A stretch of 64,000 nucleotides of DNA, taken from assembly GCF_014204975.1 (NCBI RefSeq), contig NZ_JACHMM010000001.1, positions 5,456,037 through 5,520,036 on the forward strand. The letters are read 5' to 3'. Of the stretch, positions 1-9,763 are shown piece by piece (positions within the stretch are counted from its first letter, which is position 1; each line of letters opens with the position of its first letter). The DNA comes from Jiangella mangrovi (GTDB lineage: Bacteria > Actinomycetota > Actinomycetes > Jiangellales > Jiangellaceae). The notes under the pieces are model-generated. The model did no database searches, was not told where the DNA came from, and worked only from the letters and a program-made list of their open reading frames with translations. A program made the translations under genes and the position numbers.

Positions 1-196
1 ACACGCCGTGCACCTTGGCCATGGTCAGGGTCGGCGGCCGCGAGGCCCACGCGCCGCCCGCCGTGGCGGCGCCGTCGAGCACGACGAACGACACCCCGAG
101 CCGCCGCAGGTGGTACGCCGTCGACAGCCCGGCCTGGCCGGCACCGATCACGACGACATCCACGTACACGTCAACCAGCGGCGGCCCGGAAACCAT
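1..196 (-). CDS. FAD-dependent monooxygenase/oxidoreductase, N-terminal part (runs off the window)
   Basis: Only the first 65 codons are inside the window. The N-terminus carries a Rossmann dinucleotide motif GAGQAG at residues 18-23, preceded by a hydrophobic beta strand (DVVVI) and followed by a conserved GGAW at about residues 48-51, the arrangement of flavin-containing monooxygenases and related FAD oxidoreductases. The ATG at 196 gives a 26-bp overlap with the end of the upstream epimerase gene; a GTG at 169 would shorten the overlap but has no better ribosome binding site. It is the last visible gene of the minus-strand sugar operon, so it may oxidise a metabolite made by the preceding enzymes. 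The substrate cannot be inferred. Confidence 0.75.
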   Translation of the reverse strand, partial: MVSGPPLVDVYVDVVVIGAGQAGLSTAYHLRRLGVSFVVLDGAATAGGAWASRPPTLTMAKVHGV

Positions 197-1034
197 CCTG
201 AAGCGGGTATCGCGCCGTGAAGCCGAACAGCCGGGTCGCCGCCGACGTGTCGACCGGCACCGAGCGCCCGGGCAGCGGCCGCCGCACCGGCACGTCCGGC
301 AGGTACCGCCGCAGCAGCTCCTCGGTCGGGTACGGCACCAGCGTCTCCGGCGCGGCCACCAGCACGACGTGAGCGGCGCCGTCGTCGACGGAGAGGGCGT
401 CGAGCGCGACCAGCGCGGCGTCGCGCACGTCGAGGTACGACCACAGCTCCCGCACCCCGCGCGCGGGGTCGTCCGTCAGCGTGCGGGCGTGCGCGGCCAG
501 CCGCTCCTCCACCCCGCCGATGAACGGGTAGCGGACGGCGACGACGGTGAGTCCGTGCCGGCGCGCCATCATCGCCGCGGTCAGCTCGTCCGTCTGCTTG
601 GACAGCCCGTACGGGTCCTCGACGGGGCTCGGCAGCGCCTCGTCGACCGGCAGGTACGCGGGCGGGATCAGGCCGCGCGACCACGGCAGGCCATTGGCGC
701 CGTACGAGCTGGCGATCACCGCCCGCCGCACGCCCGCCTCGCCCGCGCACTCGAGCACGGTGAAGGTCGCGCGGGTGTTGTCGGCGAACACCTCGACCGG
801 GGTGCCGCTGGTCGGCGCGGGCCGGGCGGCCAGGTGCACGACGGCGTCGGCTCCGGCCACCGCCGACCGCACGACGAGCGGGTCGCCGGCCGAGCCGACG
901 ACCACCCGCGAGGCCGCCAGGTCGCCCGGGTCCTCCAGCACCATGGCGGTCGCGTCGATGCCGCGGGACGCCAGCAGGTCCAGCACCGCCCGCCCGATCC
1001 GCCCGGCGGCGCCGGTGACGAGCACCCGCCTCAC
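171..1034 (-). CDS. NAD(P)-dependent sugar epimerase/dehydratase (extended SDR)
   Basis: 287 aa. An N-terminal TGAAGRIG motif (residues 7-14) is the extended-SDR nucleotide-binding loop, and the catalytic Tyr-x3-Lys is present as Y142/K146 in PYGLSK, with the usual serine in the IASSYG stretch just before it. The family converts nucleotide-activated or free sugars (epimerases, dehydratases, uronate dehydrogenases). The GTG start overlaps the stop of the FAD oxidoreductase gene by 4 bp (GTGA), so translation is probably coupled. Its place in a carbohydrate operon suggests a sugar or sugar-acid substrate; the exact reaction is not visible. Uronate dehydrogenase-like activity is one possibility, held weakly. 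Confidence 0.85.
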   Translation of the reverse strand: MRRVLVTGAAGRIGRAVLDLLASRGIDATAMVLEDPGDLAASRVVVGSAGDPLVVRSAVAGADAVVHLAARPAPTSGTPVEVFADNTRATFTVLECAGEAGVRRAVIASSYGANGLPWSRGLIPPAYLPVDEALPSPVEDPYGLSKQTDELTAAMMARRHGLTVVAVRYPFIGGVEERLAAHARTLTDDPARGVRELWSYLDVRDAALVALDALSVDDGAAHVVLVAAPETLVPYPTEELLRRYLPDVPVRRPLPGRSVPVDTSAATRLFGFTARYPLQDGFRAAAG

Positions 1035-3232
1035 GGCGCGTACGCCCGCAGCGCGATGACGTGGGCGGCGGGCGCGCCGTTGGTCGCCGTCACGACCACC
1101 CGCAGCGCGGTGCAGGTCACCGGCGACGAGAGCTCGTGCACCTGCCGTCGCCGGCGGTTCGCCGTCACCGACGCGACCGTCACCCACTCCCCGTCGACCA
1201 GCGCCTCGACGTCGTAGTCGCGGACCAGCGTCGGCGGCATCGGGAACGGCGTGCGGTGGCGGTGCAGGTTGATGAGGTCCTCGTCGACGTCGTCGTCGCC
1301 GATCAGCTCGACCCGCCCGACCGTCACAGGCGACTCCCACGACAGCCGCAGCCAGGCCGGCAGGCCCGACGACACCCAGGTGCGCGGTCCGGCGAACGGG
1401 CGCAGGTATCCGTCGACCGCACGAGCCGGCGCGAACGCCGCAGAAGCACCCGCGCGGAAGCAGAACGTCCGCCGCAGCAGCTCCCGGTTGGTCCACTCGC
1501 GCAGCGGCTGCGGCCGCTCGTCCTGCGGCCGCAGCGGCCGCCGGGTGAAGCTCAGCACGCCCGGTGTCGGCCGGTCGGCGACGTACAACGCCACCCCGGG
1601 AACGGCCGGGACCAGCACGAACGCGTTCCGCGGGGTCGACGGGGACCAGTCGAGGTCGAACCGCACCCACTGCTTCGACCCGGCCGGCACCGGCACGGTC
1701 GCCGTCGTCACCAGGTGACGCGGCACGTAGTTCTGCCCCGGCCCGGGGTCGTACAGCTCGACGGTCAGCGAGGTGTCGGCGGCCGCGTCGACCAGCAGCT
1801 CGAGCACCGGCAGCGACGGGTCCACCGGCAGCACCAGCCCGGCGTCGGCCTCGAGCGGCCAGAGCGACGACCCGTCCGCGACCGACAGCGACGACAGGGA
1901 CCCCGACGCGGTCACCGAGGCGGACGAGGCGAGATCGAGCGGATCCGACAACGGCAGTCCCACGATCGACGCGTCCTGCCGCAGCAGCGTCCGCTGCAGC
2001 TCGCCGACGTCGACCGACCGCGGCGGCACCCCTGCGGCGACACTCAGCGCCGCCGCCGTCCCCGCCGCCTCGCCCATGACGGCGGTCGTCGCCTGCACGC
2101 GGGTGGTCCCGAACGCGACGTGCGACGCGGACACGTTCCGGCCGGCCAGCAGCAGGTTCGTCACGTTCGTCGAGTACAGGATGCGGTAGGGGATGTGGTA
2201 GATCCCGTCGGCGTAGCGCTGCTTCGCGCCCTCCTCTTGCGCGTACATGCCGCCGGGCGGGTGCAGGTCGATGGACCAGCCGCCGAACGCGACACGGTCG
2301 TCGAACTCGGTCTGCCCGAGCACGTCGTGCTGGGTGAGGACGTAGTCGCCGAGGAAGCGCCGGTACTCCCGCTTCCCGGGCACCGCGCCGACCCACTCCA
2401 GCGTCAGGTTCTCGGCGTCCGGATACTCGCCGGAGTTCTTGATGTGGTCCCAGATCCCGTAGACGACCGCCCACAGCTCGTCGCGGATCGCCTCGTTGTC
2501 GTGGACGGTGTCCAGCTCGCCGCCGAACTCGATCCACCAGTAGGCGCAGCCGTTGTCCGACGAGCGGATGATCCGCCGCGACGGGATCGACGTGGCGGTG
2601 ATGTCCTTCGTGAACGACGGCGGCACGAACCGGACCGGCTCCCCCGCGTCCTTCGAGTAGAACAGCAGCGTGCTGCCGAGCGTCACCTCATCCGCGACCG
2701 GCGGTGCCCAGGGCTCGTCGTACTCCGACCGCGCCTCCCGGCCCACCCGGAACGAGGCCCCGGCCAGCGCGCCGACCAGCCCGTCCCCGGTGCAGTCCAG
2801 GAACACCGGGGACGTGAACGTCGTCAGCAGCTCCGACCCCATGGTCCAGCCGGTCACCGACTCGATGACTCCGTCGGAGGCGGCCACCGTCCGCACGTCC
2901 GTGTTCAGGAAGAGCGAGATGTTCGGCTCGGCCCGGACGGCGTCCAGCACCACCGCGTCCCAGTAGTACGGGTTGCCCTCGGGGTTGCGGTACTGGTTCT
3001 CGACGAACAGCTCGCCCATGATCCCGGTCTCGCGGGCGTGGTGGTTGCGGCCGTGCGCCGTCGCGCCGACCACCCACACCCGGATCTCGCTGGACGAGTT
3101 GCCGCCCAGCACCGGCCGGTTGTTGACCAGGGCGACCGTGCGGCCGAGCCGGGCGGCGGCGATGGCGGCGCACACGCCCGCCAGCCCGCCGCCCACCACG
3201 GTCACGTCGTGCCGGACCTGCTGCTCCCGCAT
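1031..3232 (-). CDS. FAD-dependent oxidoreductase (FAD_oxidored family) with C-terminal discoidin-like domain
   Basis: 733 aa, with no signal peptide visible. Residues about 9-45 form a Rossmann FAD site (GGGLAG at 14-19), followed by the GGNSSSEIR and RNHHARETG stretches typical of the large FAD_oxidored family found in polysaccharide-utilisation loci. After a middle beta-rich region, residues about 610-733 resemble an F5/8 type C (discoidin, carbohydrate-binding) fold: an exposed WLRLSW strand, a VGRVELIGDDD strand and a closing LRVVVTATNG strand. The start ATG at 3232 lies 5 bp past the stop of the upstream Tat-exported protein. Family members oxidise or activate sugars and glycosides. The combination with a binding-type domain in an apparently cytoplasmic enzyme is odd. 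Confidence 0.8.
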   Translation of the reverse strand: MREQQVRHDVTVVGGGLAGVCAAIAAARLGRTVALVNNRPVLGGNSSSEIRVWVVGATAHGRNHHARETGIMGELFVENQYRNPEGNPYYWDAVVLDAVRAEPNISLFLNTDVRTVAASDGVIESVTGWTMGSELLTTFTSPVFLDCTGDGLVGALAGASFRVGREARSEYDEPWAPPVADEVTLGSTLLFYSKDAGEPVRFVPPSFTKDITATSIPSRRIIRSSDNGCAYWWIEFGGELDTVHDNEAIRDELWAVVYGIWDHIKNSGEYPDAENLTLEWVGAVPGKREYRRFLGDYVLTQHDVLGQTEFDDRVAFGGWSIDLHPPGGMYAQEEGAKQRYADGIYHIPYRILYSTNVTNLLLAGRNVSASHVAFGTTRVQATTAVMGEAAGTAAALSVAAGVPPRSVDVGELQRTLLRQDASIVGLPLSDPLDLASSASVTASGSLSSLSVADGSSLWPLEADAGLVLPVDPSLPVLELLVDAAADTSLTVELYDPGPGQNYVPRHLVTTATVPVPAGSKQWVRFDLDWSPSTPRNAFVLVPAVPGVALYVADRPTPGVLSFTRRPLRPQDERPQPLREWTNRELLRRTFCFRAGASAAFAPARAVDGYLRPFAGPRTWVSSGLPAWLRLSWESPVTVGRVELIGDDDVDEDLINLHRHRTPFPMPPTLVRDYDVEALVDGEWVTVASVTANRRRRQVHELSSPVTCTALRVVVTATNGAPAAHVIALRAYAP

Positions 3233-3237
3233 GTGCG

Positions 3238-5562
3238 TCAGCCCTCCGCCGGACGGTGCGTGATCGACGAGACCCGGCGTTCGGGCTGGTCGCCGAGTCC
3301 GTAGTAGACCCGCGGCGTCCCGTCGAGCACGACGCCGATCACCCCGCGCGACCCGGTGACGGTCCGCTCGCGGCCGAGCACGTCGACCTCGGTCAGCCGG
3401 GCGCCGAGGAACGCGACGTCGGTCTTGGTCGGCCAGTCGTCCTCCCACGCCTCCGGGTGCGGGTAGTACGCCACGTCCTCGTCGTGCGAGGCGTTCAGGA
3501 AGTAGCCGTCGGTCCGCGTCCACAGGATCGACATCGGCCCGGACGGGGTGTCGAACTGCAGCCCCTTCACGTCCCCATCATCGAACTCGAGCCAGCGGAC
3601 GAACTCGGCGCCCTCCAGGATCCGGGTCGCGGTGGCGTACGCGAGCAGCGACGGCTTGGCGCTGGTGTCGCGGTTCATCAGCCCGAAGTGGTACTCGGTG
3701 TTGGTCGGGTTCGCCTTCTGCGGCTGGTGGATGATGCTGTCGTGCAGCTGGTACCAGTTGACGCCGTCGACCCCCTCTGAGAGCGCGAGCGCCAGCGTGA
3801 GCAGCACGTTCTCGGCCGACTGGCGCATGGTGTCGTTCCACCAGTGGTTCGGCCGGGTGCACGAGTACGCCTCGGTGAGCCACAGCTCCTTGTCGCCGCC
3901 GTACTCGTCGAGGCGCCGCCGCGCCTCGCGCAGTCCGCCCAGGAAGTTCCAGTAGCTGCCGTTGCTGCCCTGCTCCCACTCGTCCGGCCTGGGCGCGTAG
4001 TCGGGGGTGAAGTTGCCGCGACCGGGGTGGAACGCGAACACGTCGATGAGGTCCCAGCCGCCGTTGGCGTGGAAGTTGTCCAGCCAGTTGACGTCCATGC
4101 CGCCCAGGCCGTTGTTCATCACCTTGACGTCGTGGCCGATCTCGGCGAGCCGCTCGACCACCGGCCGCAGCCCGTCGCGGATGTACTCCTCGGTGAACTG
4201 GCCGGACATCCACGGCTGGTTGCGCTCGTTGTCGACCTCGAAGTAGTGCGCGCCGGCGTCGACGACGACGTCCACCAGCTCCGCCGCCCAGGCCTTCGCC
4301 TGCTCCGGCGTCGCGCCGAACACGACGTCGCCGTGCTGGATGTTCGGCATGATGCCGAGCTGCTCGAGTTCGGCCGGCGCGATGCCCGGCGCGCCGTTGT
4401 AGGCGATGCGCACCGACGCGACGCCGATCCGCTGCATGAGGGCGGCGACGTCGGCCTTGCTCGGCTGCAGCAGCCACGGGTAGTTGGCGATGCCGAACCG
4501 CCCGCCCGGCTGGTACGTGTACGGCCGCAGCGACGCCAGCGTGGTCCGCGCGAACGCCTCGTCGCCGCCCGCCGCGACCCTGACCTCGACGAAGACGATG
4601 CCCTGCTCGGCCGACGGGAACTCGACCGTGCGCTGGGCGACACCTCCGGCGCCCAGGGCGAGGGTCTCCGCACCGCTGGCGACGACGACGCCGTCGAAGT
4701 CGCGGCCCCACCAGCTCAGCTCGACGTCGCGGGCGGTGGTGCCGCCGTTGACCGCCTGGGCGTGCACCGCCATCGCGTGCCCGGCGCCGTCCCACAGGTT
4801 GAACGGCTGGTCGGTCCAGATGTCGACGCCGAGCGGGCGCTGCTGGGCCAGCGCGTTCGCCGCGGCCGGGCGCAGGTCGCCGATCACCACGTCGACGTCG
4901 TGCACCAGCACGTCGCCCTGGTAGGTGCCGGCGACGTGCACCCAGTCGCCCACGGTCCAGGCCGGGTTGCTGTCGGCGATGCGGATGAACCCGCCGGTGT
5001 CGGCCCAGCCGCGCGCGTAGATGACGCCGTCGTTGGTCTCGTACGGCACGCCGCCGCCGCTGTCGCGGTTCCAGCGGGTCAGCGCCCGGGTCGTCTCCGG
5101 GCCGGCCTGGCCCAGCGCCACCCGGTGGAACTGCGAGTTCAGGTACATCGGGTTGCCGCTGGTGGCCTCCCAGCGGGCGTGCAGCCGCCGCGCGCTGACG
5201 TCGAACGTGCCGCGTACGGCGATGCCCACACCGGTGCTGCCCATGCGGTAGTCGACCCGGATCGCCGGGCGGCCGTCGGGCAGCGTGATCGCCGACGGCG
5301 TGCCGCCGAACGTGCGCTGCTGCCCGAGCACGGTGTCCTTGACCAGGAAGTGCGCCAGCCGCAGCCGTTGCACCCCGGCGCCGTCGGACACGACGATCGC
5401 GCCGTCGGTGCCGGCCGTGACGCTGATGCCGTCCGCGCCGATCGTGAACGGGCCGGCGGCGTGGGCGACACCGGCGGGCAGCAGCCCGGCGGCCGCGGCG
5501 GCACCGGCCGCGGCGAGGGAGCCGCCGACGAACGTCCGGCGGGAGAGGTGGTGTTCGGACAT
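3238..5562 (-). CDS. Tat-exported clan GH-A-like glycosidase, copy A
   Basis: 774 aa. A Tat signal (SRRTFVGG near residue 8, then an Ala-rich hydrophobic stretch ending VAHA around 35) precedes a beta-rich N-terminal half and a TIM-barrel-like C-terminal half. Two motifs fit the clan GH-A retaining mechanism: DNERN, with a putative acid/base E446 preceded by Asn, and LWLTEAY, with a putative nucleophile E564. A GGAGG ribosome site sits 8 bases before the ATG. The upstream paralogue ends 14 bp before, and the two proteins align over their whole length with catalytic residues at matching positions. Probably an exported glycosidase releasing sugar for the neighbouring ABC importer. I cannot assign a GH family number. 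Confidence 0.75.
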   Translation of the reverse strand: MSEHHLSRRTFVGGSLAAAGAAAAAGLLPAGVAHAAGPFTIGADGISVTAGTDGAIVVSDGAGVQRLRLAHFLVKDTVLGQQRTFGGTPSAITLPDGRPAIRVDYRMGSTGVGIAVRGTFDVSARRLHARWEATSGNPMYLNSQFHRVALGQAGPETTRALTRWNRDSGGGVPYETNDGVIYARGWADTGGFIRIADSNPAWTVGDWVHVAGTYQGDVLVHDVDVVIGDLRPAAANALAQQRPLGVDIWTDQPFNLWDGAGHAMAVHAQAVNGGTTARDVELSWWGRDFDGVVVASGAETLALGAGGVAQRTVEFPSAEQGIVFVEVRVAAGGDEAFARTTLASLRPYTYQPGGRFGIANYPWLLQPSKADVAALMQRIGVASVRIAYNGAPGIAPAELEQLGIMPNIQHGDVVFGATPEQAKAWAAELVDVVVDAGAHYFEVDNERNQPWMSGQFTEEYIRDGLRPVVERLAEIGHDVKVMNNGLGGMDVNWLDNFHANGGWDLIDVFAFHPGRGNFTPDYAPRPDEWEQGSNGSYWNFLGGLREARRRLDEYGGDKELWLTEAYSCTRPNHWWNDTMRQSAENVLLTLALALSEGVDGVNWYQLHDSIIHQPQKANPTNTEYHFGLMNRDTSAKPSLLAYATATRILEGAEFVRWLEFDDGDVKGLQFDTPSGPMSILWTRTDGYFLNASHDEDVAYYPHPEAWEDDWPTKTDVAFLGARLTEVDVLGRERTVTGSRGVIGVVLDGTPRVYYGLGDQPERRVSSITHRPAEG

Positions 5563-5576
5563 GGTCGGTTCCTCCA

Positions 5577-7892
5577 CTAAACGGGATACGTGTCGGTGGT
5601 GGTGAGGTCGAGGCCGACGAAGATGCGCGGCGCGCCGTCGAGGGTGACGGTCACCCGGCTCCCGGCGGCGGTGTGCAGGGTCTCCTGGCCGATCGCGTTC
5701 AGCTCGCGGACGGTGGTCGTGGCGGCCGGGGTGGGCAGCGTGACCTGCGTCTTCGTCGGCCACGGGTCCACCGACGGCTCGGGGTGCGGATAGTAGGTGG
5801 TGCCCTCGTCGTGGTCGGCGTTGAGGACGTAGCCGTCGTGCCGGGTCCACAGCACCTGGAACCGCCCGGTGGGCGTGTCGAACAGCAGGCCCTTCACCGC
5901 GGGGTCGGAGAACGTGACCCGCCCGAGGTACTCGGCCTGGTCGAGGAAGCGGGCCGCCGTGGCGAAGGCCAGCAGCGACGGCTTCGGGCTGCGGTCTCGA
6001 ACCAGCAGGCCGAAGTGGTACTCGATGTCGGCGGGCTCGGCCTCGCGCGGCTGCTGCTCGATGCCGTCGTCGAGCGAGTACCAGGTGACGCAGCGGACCC
6101 CGTGCGCACGGGCGAACATCAGCTGCAGCAGCACGTTCTCGGCGGCGTGCCGGTAGGTGTCGGTTCCCCAGCGGTTCGGCTGCGTCGACGCGTACGCCTC
6201 GGTCAGCCACAGCTCCTTGCGCCCGTCCGGTGTGCTCGCGCGTGCGGCGTCGGCCTTGCGCAGCGACCCGATGAAGTTCCAGTACTCCGGCTTGCGGTCG
6301 CCGTTGGGCTCCAGCCACGGCTCCGGCGGCGAGTAGTCGGCGACGAAGTTGCCCCGGCCGGGGTGGTAGGCGAGCGCGTCGACCTCCTCCCACCCGCCCG
6401 CCGCGCCGAACGCGTCCAGCCAGACCGAGTCCAGGCCGGCCAGCCCGCAGGTCATCACCTTGAACGCGGGGGTGTCGCCGAGCGCCGCGCGCAACGGGAC
6501 CAGCGCGTCGCTGACGTACGTCGCGGGGGCCAGGTTCGGCTCGACGAGGTTGAGCTCGTTGTCGCACTCGTAGTAGCGGGCGCCGGCCCCGGCGCACAGC
6601 GCCACCCGCTCGGCCGCCCACGTCTGCTGCTCCGCCGCCGGCTTCCCGATCGGGAGGTCGCCGAGCTGGACGTTGTGCAGCAGTCCGTGGCCGTCGAGGT
6701 CGCCGGGCGGGATGCCGGGCGCGCCGTCGTAGGCGGTGCGGACCCACGCCATCCCGATCAGCCTCATCAGCGCCGCGACGTCGTGCGGGCCCGGCCCGCT
6801 GAGCAGCCACGGGTAGTTGGCCAGGCCGAACATGCTGTCCTCGCCGGCCTGGTAGGCGTACGACGACAGCACCGCCAGGTTGGTGCGCGCGAACGCCGCC
6901 ACGCTGGGGGCGGCCGGGTCGGCGTCGTCGACCACGGCCTCGACGAACGCGATGTCGCGGCCGCCCATCGTGACCGGGAACGACGTGTTCCAGATCGACC
7001 GCGGGCCGACCGTCGCCGGGCCCCTCGTGCCGGACTGCTCCGCGCCGTCCCAGGTCCGCGCCGTCCACCTGACCAGCACCTGCCGCGCCGCCGTCTCCTG
7101 GTTCACCACCTGCGCGTTCACCGTCTTGGCACCGCCGGTGTTCCACACGTGGAACGGCTGGTCGGCCCAGAGGTCGATGCCCAGCGGGGTGACGATGTCG
7201 CGGGCGATGACGCCGGCCGAGTGCGCCCGCATGAGGCCGGGCACCAGCACCGCCTCGGTGACCCAGCCCTCGCCGTCGGCCGCCGCTACCCCCGGCGCGT
7301 GGACCGCGGTGACGCCGCCGCCGAACGCCGGCGTGCTCTCGCGCAGCCGCAGCAGCAGCCGGGTGTCGGCGTAGGTCATCGCGTAGCAGGCGCCGTGCCG
7401 GGTCTCGTACGGGATCCCGCCGCCGGCGTCGCGGTTCCACAGCGCCAGCGGGTCGTACCGGACCGTCCCGTTCACCACGGCCTGGCCGATCAGGAACTGC
7501 GACGGAACGGCGGCCGTACCCTCGACCACCCAGCGGACCCGCGCCTTGCGCAGCCCGGCGACCACGACGGCGGTCACGCTGACGTCCGGGTGCTGGGTGA
7601 CGTACTCGACGTGCAGCTCGGTGTCGCTGACCTTCGTCACCGACGTCGCGCCGCGCGTCCGGATGTCCTTCGCGTACCAGAACTCGGTGAGCGTCAGCCG
7701 GTGCGCGCCGCCGGCGTCGAGGACACGGATCGCGCCGCTCGCCGCGTCGGCGGCCAGCGTGACCGTGCCGGCCGGATCGGCGACGGTGACCTCCGCGGCC
7801 TGCGCGGTGGTGAGGAACGACGGGGTCAGCAGTCCCGCGCCGCCGGCCGCGAGCGAGCCCCGGACGAACGTGCGTCTGGACAGTTCGGGCAT
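5577..7892 (-). CDS. Tat-exported clan GH-A-like glycosidase, copy B
   Basis: 771 aa, paralogue of the next gene downstream. The Tat signal (SRRTFVRG, then AGLLTPSFLTTAQA) ends near residue 32. The predicted acid/base E446 (DNELN) and nucleophile E565 (LWLTEAY) fall within one residue of those in the paralogue, with shared flanking motifs such as FAFHPGRGNF/LAYHPGRGNF and ANYPWLL. Sequence identity is clearly below 60% by eye, so the duplication is old and the two probably split substrates or bonds. It lies 40 bp downstream of the sugar permease genes on the same strand, which supports co-transcription with uptake. The closed TAG stop lies in the leader of copy A. Confidence 0.75.
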   Translation of the reverse strand: MPELSRRTFVRGSLAAGGAGLLTPSFLTTAQAAEVTVADPAGTVTLAADAASGAIRVLDAGGAHRLTLTEFWYAKDIRTRGATSVTKVSDTELHVEYVTQHPDVSVTAVVVAGLRKARVRWVVEGTAAVPSQFLIGQAVVNGTVRYDPLALWNRDAGGGIPYETRHGACYAMTYADTRLLLRLRESTPAFGGGVTAVHAPGVAAADGEGWVTEAVLVPGLMRAHSAGVIARDIVTPLGIDLWADQPFHVWNTGGAKTVNAQVVNQETAARQVLVRWTARTWDGAEQSGTRGPATVGPRSIWNTSFPVTMGGRDIAFVEAVVDDADPAAPSVAAFARTNLAVLSSYAYQAGEDSMFGLANYPWLLSGPGPHDVAALMRLIGMAWVRTAYDGAPGIPPGDLDGHGLLHNVQLGDLPIGKPAAEQQTWAAERVALCAGAGARYYECDNELNLVEPNLAPATYVSDALVPLRAALGDTPAFKVMTCGLAGLDSVWLDAFGAAGGWEEVDALAYHPGRGNFVADYSPPEPWLEPNGDRKPEYWNFIGSLRKADAARASTPDGRKELWLTEAYASTQPNRWGTDTYRHAAENVLLQLMFARAHGVRCVTWYSLDDGIEQQPREAEPADIEYHFGLLVRDRSPKPSLLAFATAARFLDQAEYLGRVTFSDPAVKGLLFDTPTGRFQVLWTRHDGYVLNADHDEGTTYYPHPEPSVDPWPTKTQVTLPTPAATTTVRELNAIGQETLHTAAGSRVTVTLDGAPRIFVGLDLTTTDTYPV

Positions 7893-7932
7893 GGTGCGTC
7901 CCTTCTTCTTCGTCGAAGTGCGGACGGAGCTG

Positions 7933-8802
7933 CTAGCCCTTCACCCCCGTGAAGCCGAGCCCGGCGACGATGTGGCGCTGGAAGACCAGGAAGACGATCA
8001 CCGGCGGGACCAGCGCGAGCACCATGGCGGCGATCAGCTGGTCCTGTGGCGCCTGGCCGGCCAGCACCGTCAGGGCGACGGCGATCGGCTGCTTCTGCGG
8101 GTCGGCGATGGCCACCAGCGGCCAGATGAAGTCCTTCCACGCGTGCATGACGGCGAGCAGGCTGATGACGGCGAGGATCGGCCGGCTCATCGGCAGCACG
8201 ATGCTCCACAGCAGCCGCCAGGTGCCTGCGCCGTCGACCTTCGCGGCGTCGAACAGCTCTCGCGGCAGCGCGTCGAAGAACCCCTTCGCCAGCAGCACGT
8301 TGAACGCGTTGGCCCCGGCCGGCAGCCAGATGGCCCAGTACGTGTTGGCGATGTTGATGCCGAGGAACGGCAGGTCGATGATCGTCAGGAACAGGCTGAC
8401 CATCGACACCGTGTACGGCACGAACATCGTCGCCAGGATCGCGCCGTACACGTACGGGCCGATGCGCGGGCGCAGCACCGACAGCGCGAACCCGGCGGTC
8501 GCGGCGACGAACAGCTGCACCGCCCACGAGCCGAGCACGATCCAGAGGCTGTTGAGCACGTACCGGCCGACCTGCAGCTCGTCCCAGGCCAGGGAGAGGT
8601 TGTCCAGACGCGCCTCGACCGGCCACAGCGCCAGCGGGTTCGTCACCAGCTCCGTCGGCGACGAGACCGCGCCCTTGACCGCCCAGTACAGCGGTCCGAG
8701 GCCGATCAGCACCAGCGCGATCAGGGTGAGGCCGTGGACGGTGAACAACGCGCCGCGGGTGCCCGGCCGGCGCCGGCTGCTCTCGGAGACGAATCCGGTC
8801 AT
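7933..8802 (-). CDS. ABC sugar transporter permease (MalG type)
   Basis: 289 aa with six hydrophobic segments. The cytoplasmic EAA loop is visible as ELFDAAKVDGAGTWRLLWSIVLP at about residues 180-202, the coupling motif of carbohydrate uptake-1 permeases. The C-terminus ends in the usual GLGFTGVKG. The ATG overlaps the stop of the first permease gene by 4 bp (ATGA). It pairs with the upstream permease and the lipoprotein encoded at 9764-11164. No ATPase is encoded here; actinomycete CUT1 importers often share a separately encoded MsiK-type ATPase, which is the likely partner (inference). Confidence 0.93.
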   Translation of the reverse strand: MTGFVSESSRRRPGTRGALFTVHGLTLIALVLIGLGPLYWAVKGAVSSPTELVTNPLALWPVEARLDNLSLAWDELQVGRYVLNSLWIVLGSWAVQLFVAATAGFALSVLRPRIGPYVYGAILATMFVPYTVSMVSLFLTIIDLPFLGINIANTYWAIWLPAGANAFNVLLAKGFFDALPRELFDAAKVDGAGTWRLLWSIVLPMSRPILAVISLLAVMHAWKDFIWPLVAIADPQKQPIAVALTVLAGQAPQDQLIAAMVLALVPPVIVFLVFQRHIVAGLGFTGVKG

Positions 8803-9746
8803 GACGTGCTCCAGCTCCGGGTGGCCCGCAGGTACACCGCCGACAGCAGCGCCAGTGCGAGGGCGAGGAGGAAGGCCAGCGCCGCGGCCTGCCCGTAGTT
8901 GCCCTGCTGGAACCCGTACCGGAAGATCAGCAGGAGGACGGTGGTGGTGGCGTTCTGCGGCCCGCCGCCGGTGAACACGTAGGGCTCGGTGAACACCTGC
9001 ACGGTGTTGATCAGCTGCCAGAGCAGCAGCAGCGCGATCACCGTGCGCAGCTGCGGCAGCATGACGTGCCAGATGCGCTGCCAGAGGTTCGCGCCGTCGA
9101 TCTCGGCCGCCTCGTACAGCTCCTGCGGGATGCCGACCATCGCGGCGAGGTAGATCAGCACGGTGCCGCCCATGCCGGCCCAGGTCGACTCGAGGACGAG
9201 GCTGAGCATCGCGGTGTCCGGCGACTCCAGCCAGGGATACGGTCCCAGCCCGACTGTGCCGAGCAGCTCGTTGAACAGCCCGGCGCCGGGGTCGTAGAAC
9301 CACTTCCACAGCAGCACCGACACCACCGGCGGGATCACCACCGGCAGGTAGACGAGGAACCGGTAGACGCCTCCGAGCCGGCGCACCGTCGACAGCACCG
9401 ACGCCAGGATCAGCGGCGCCGGGAACCCGATCAGCACGCCGAGCCCGACGAACAGCAGCGTGTTCTGCACCGCGGTGCCGAGCAGCGGGTCGGCGAACAG
9501 CGCCTGGAAGTTGTCCAGGCCGACCCACGTGCTGGTGCCCATCAGGTCAGTCCGCTGGAAGCTGATGATCAGGCCGCGGACGATCGGCCACCACGCGAAC
9601 AGGCCGAACACCAGGATCGCGGGCAGCAGGAAGAACAGCCCGACGAGCTCCCTGCGCCCGCCGGCACGCCACCGGCGGGAGCGGGCGGCCCGGACCTGCT
9701 GGGCCGCCTGCTCCTCGGCCGGACGGGTGACCGTCGCCGTCGTCAC
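8799..9746 (-). CDS. ABC sugar transporter permease (MalF type)
   Basis: 315 aa. After a basic N-terminal tail of about 35 residues, six membrane segments follow, with the EAA loop ELYEAAEIDGANLWQRIWHV near residues 205-224. GTG start at 9746 was chosen because a GGAGG lies 9 bases before it and the preceding SBP gene ends 17 bp upstream. It forms the channel together with the second permease. Neighbours, order (binding protein, MalF-like, MalG-like) and LacI control are the standard CUT1 layout. Confidence 0.93.
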   Translation of the reverse strand: MTTATVTRPAEEQAAQQVRAARSRRWRAGGRRELVGLFFLLPAILVFGLFAWWPIVRGLIISFQRTDLMGTSTWVGLDNFQALFADPLLGTAVQNTLLFVGLGVLIGFPAPLILASVLSTVRRLGGVYRFLVYLPVVIPPVVSVLLWKWFYDPGAGLFNELLGTVGLGPYPWLESPDTAMLSLVLESTWAGMGGTVLIYLAAMVGIPQELYEAAEIDGANLWQRIWHVMLPQLRTVIALLLLWQLINTVQVFTEPYVFTGGGPQNATTTVLLLIFRYGFQQGNYGQAAALAFLLALALALLSAVYLRATRSWSTS

Positions 9747-9763
9747 TGGTTCGTTCCTCCGGT

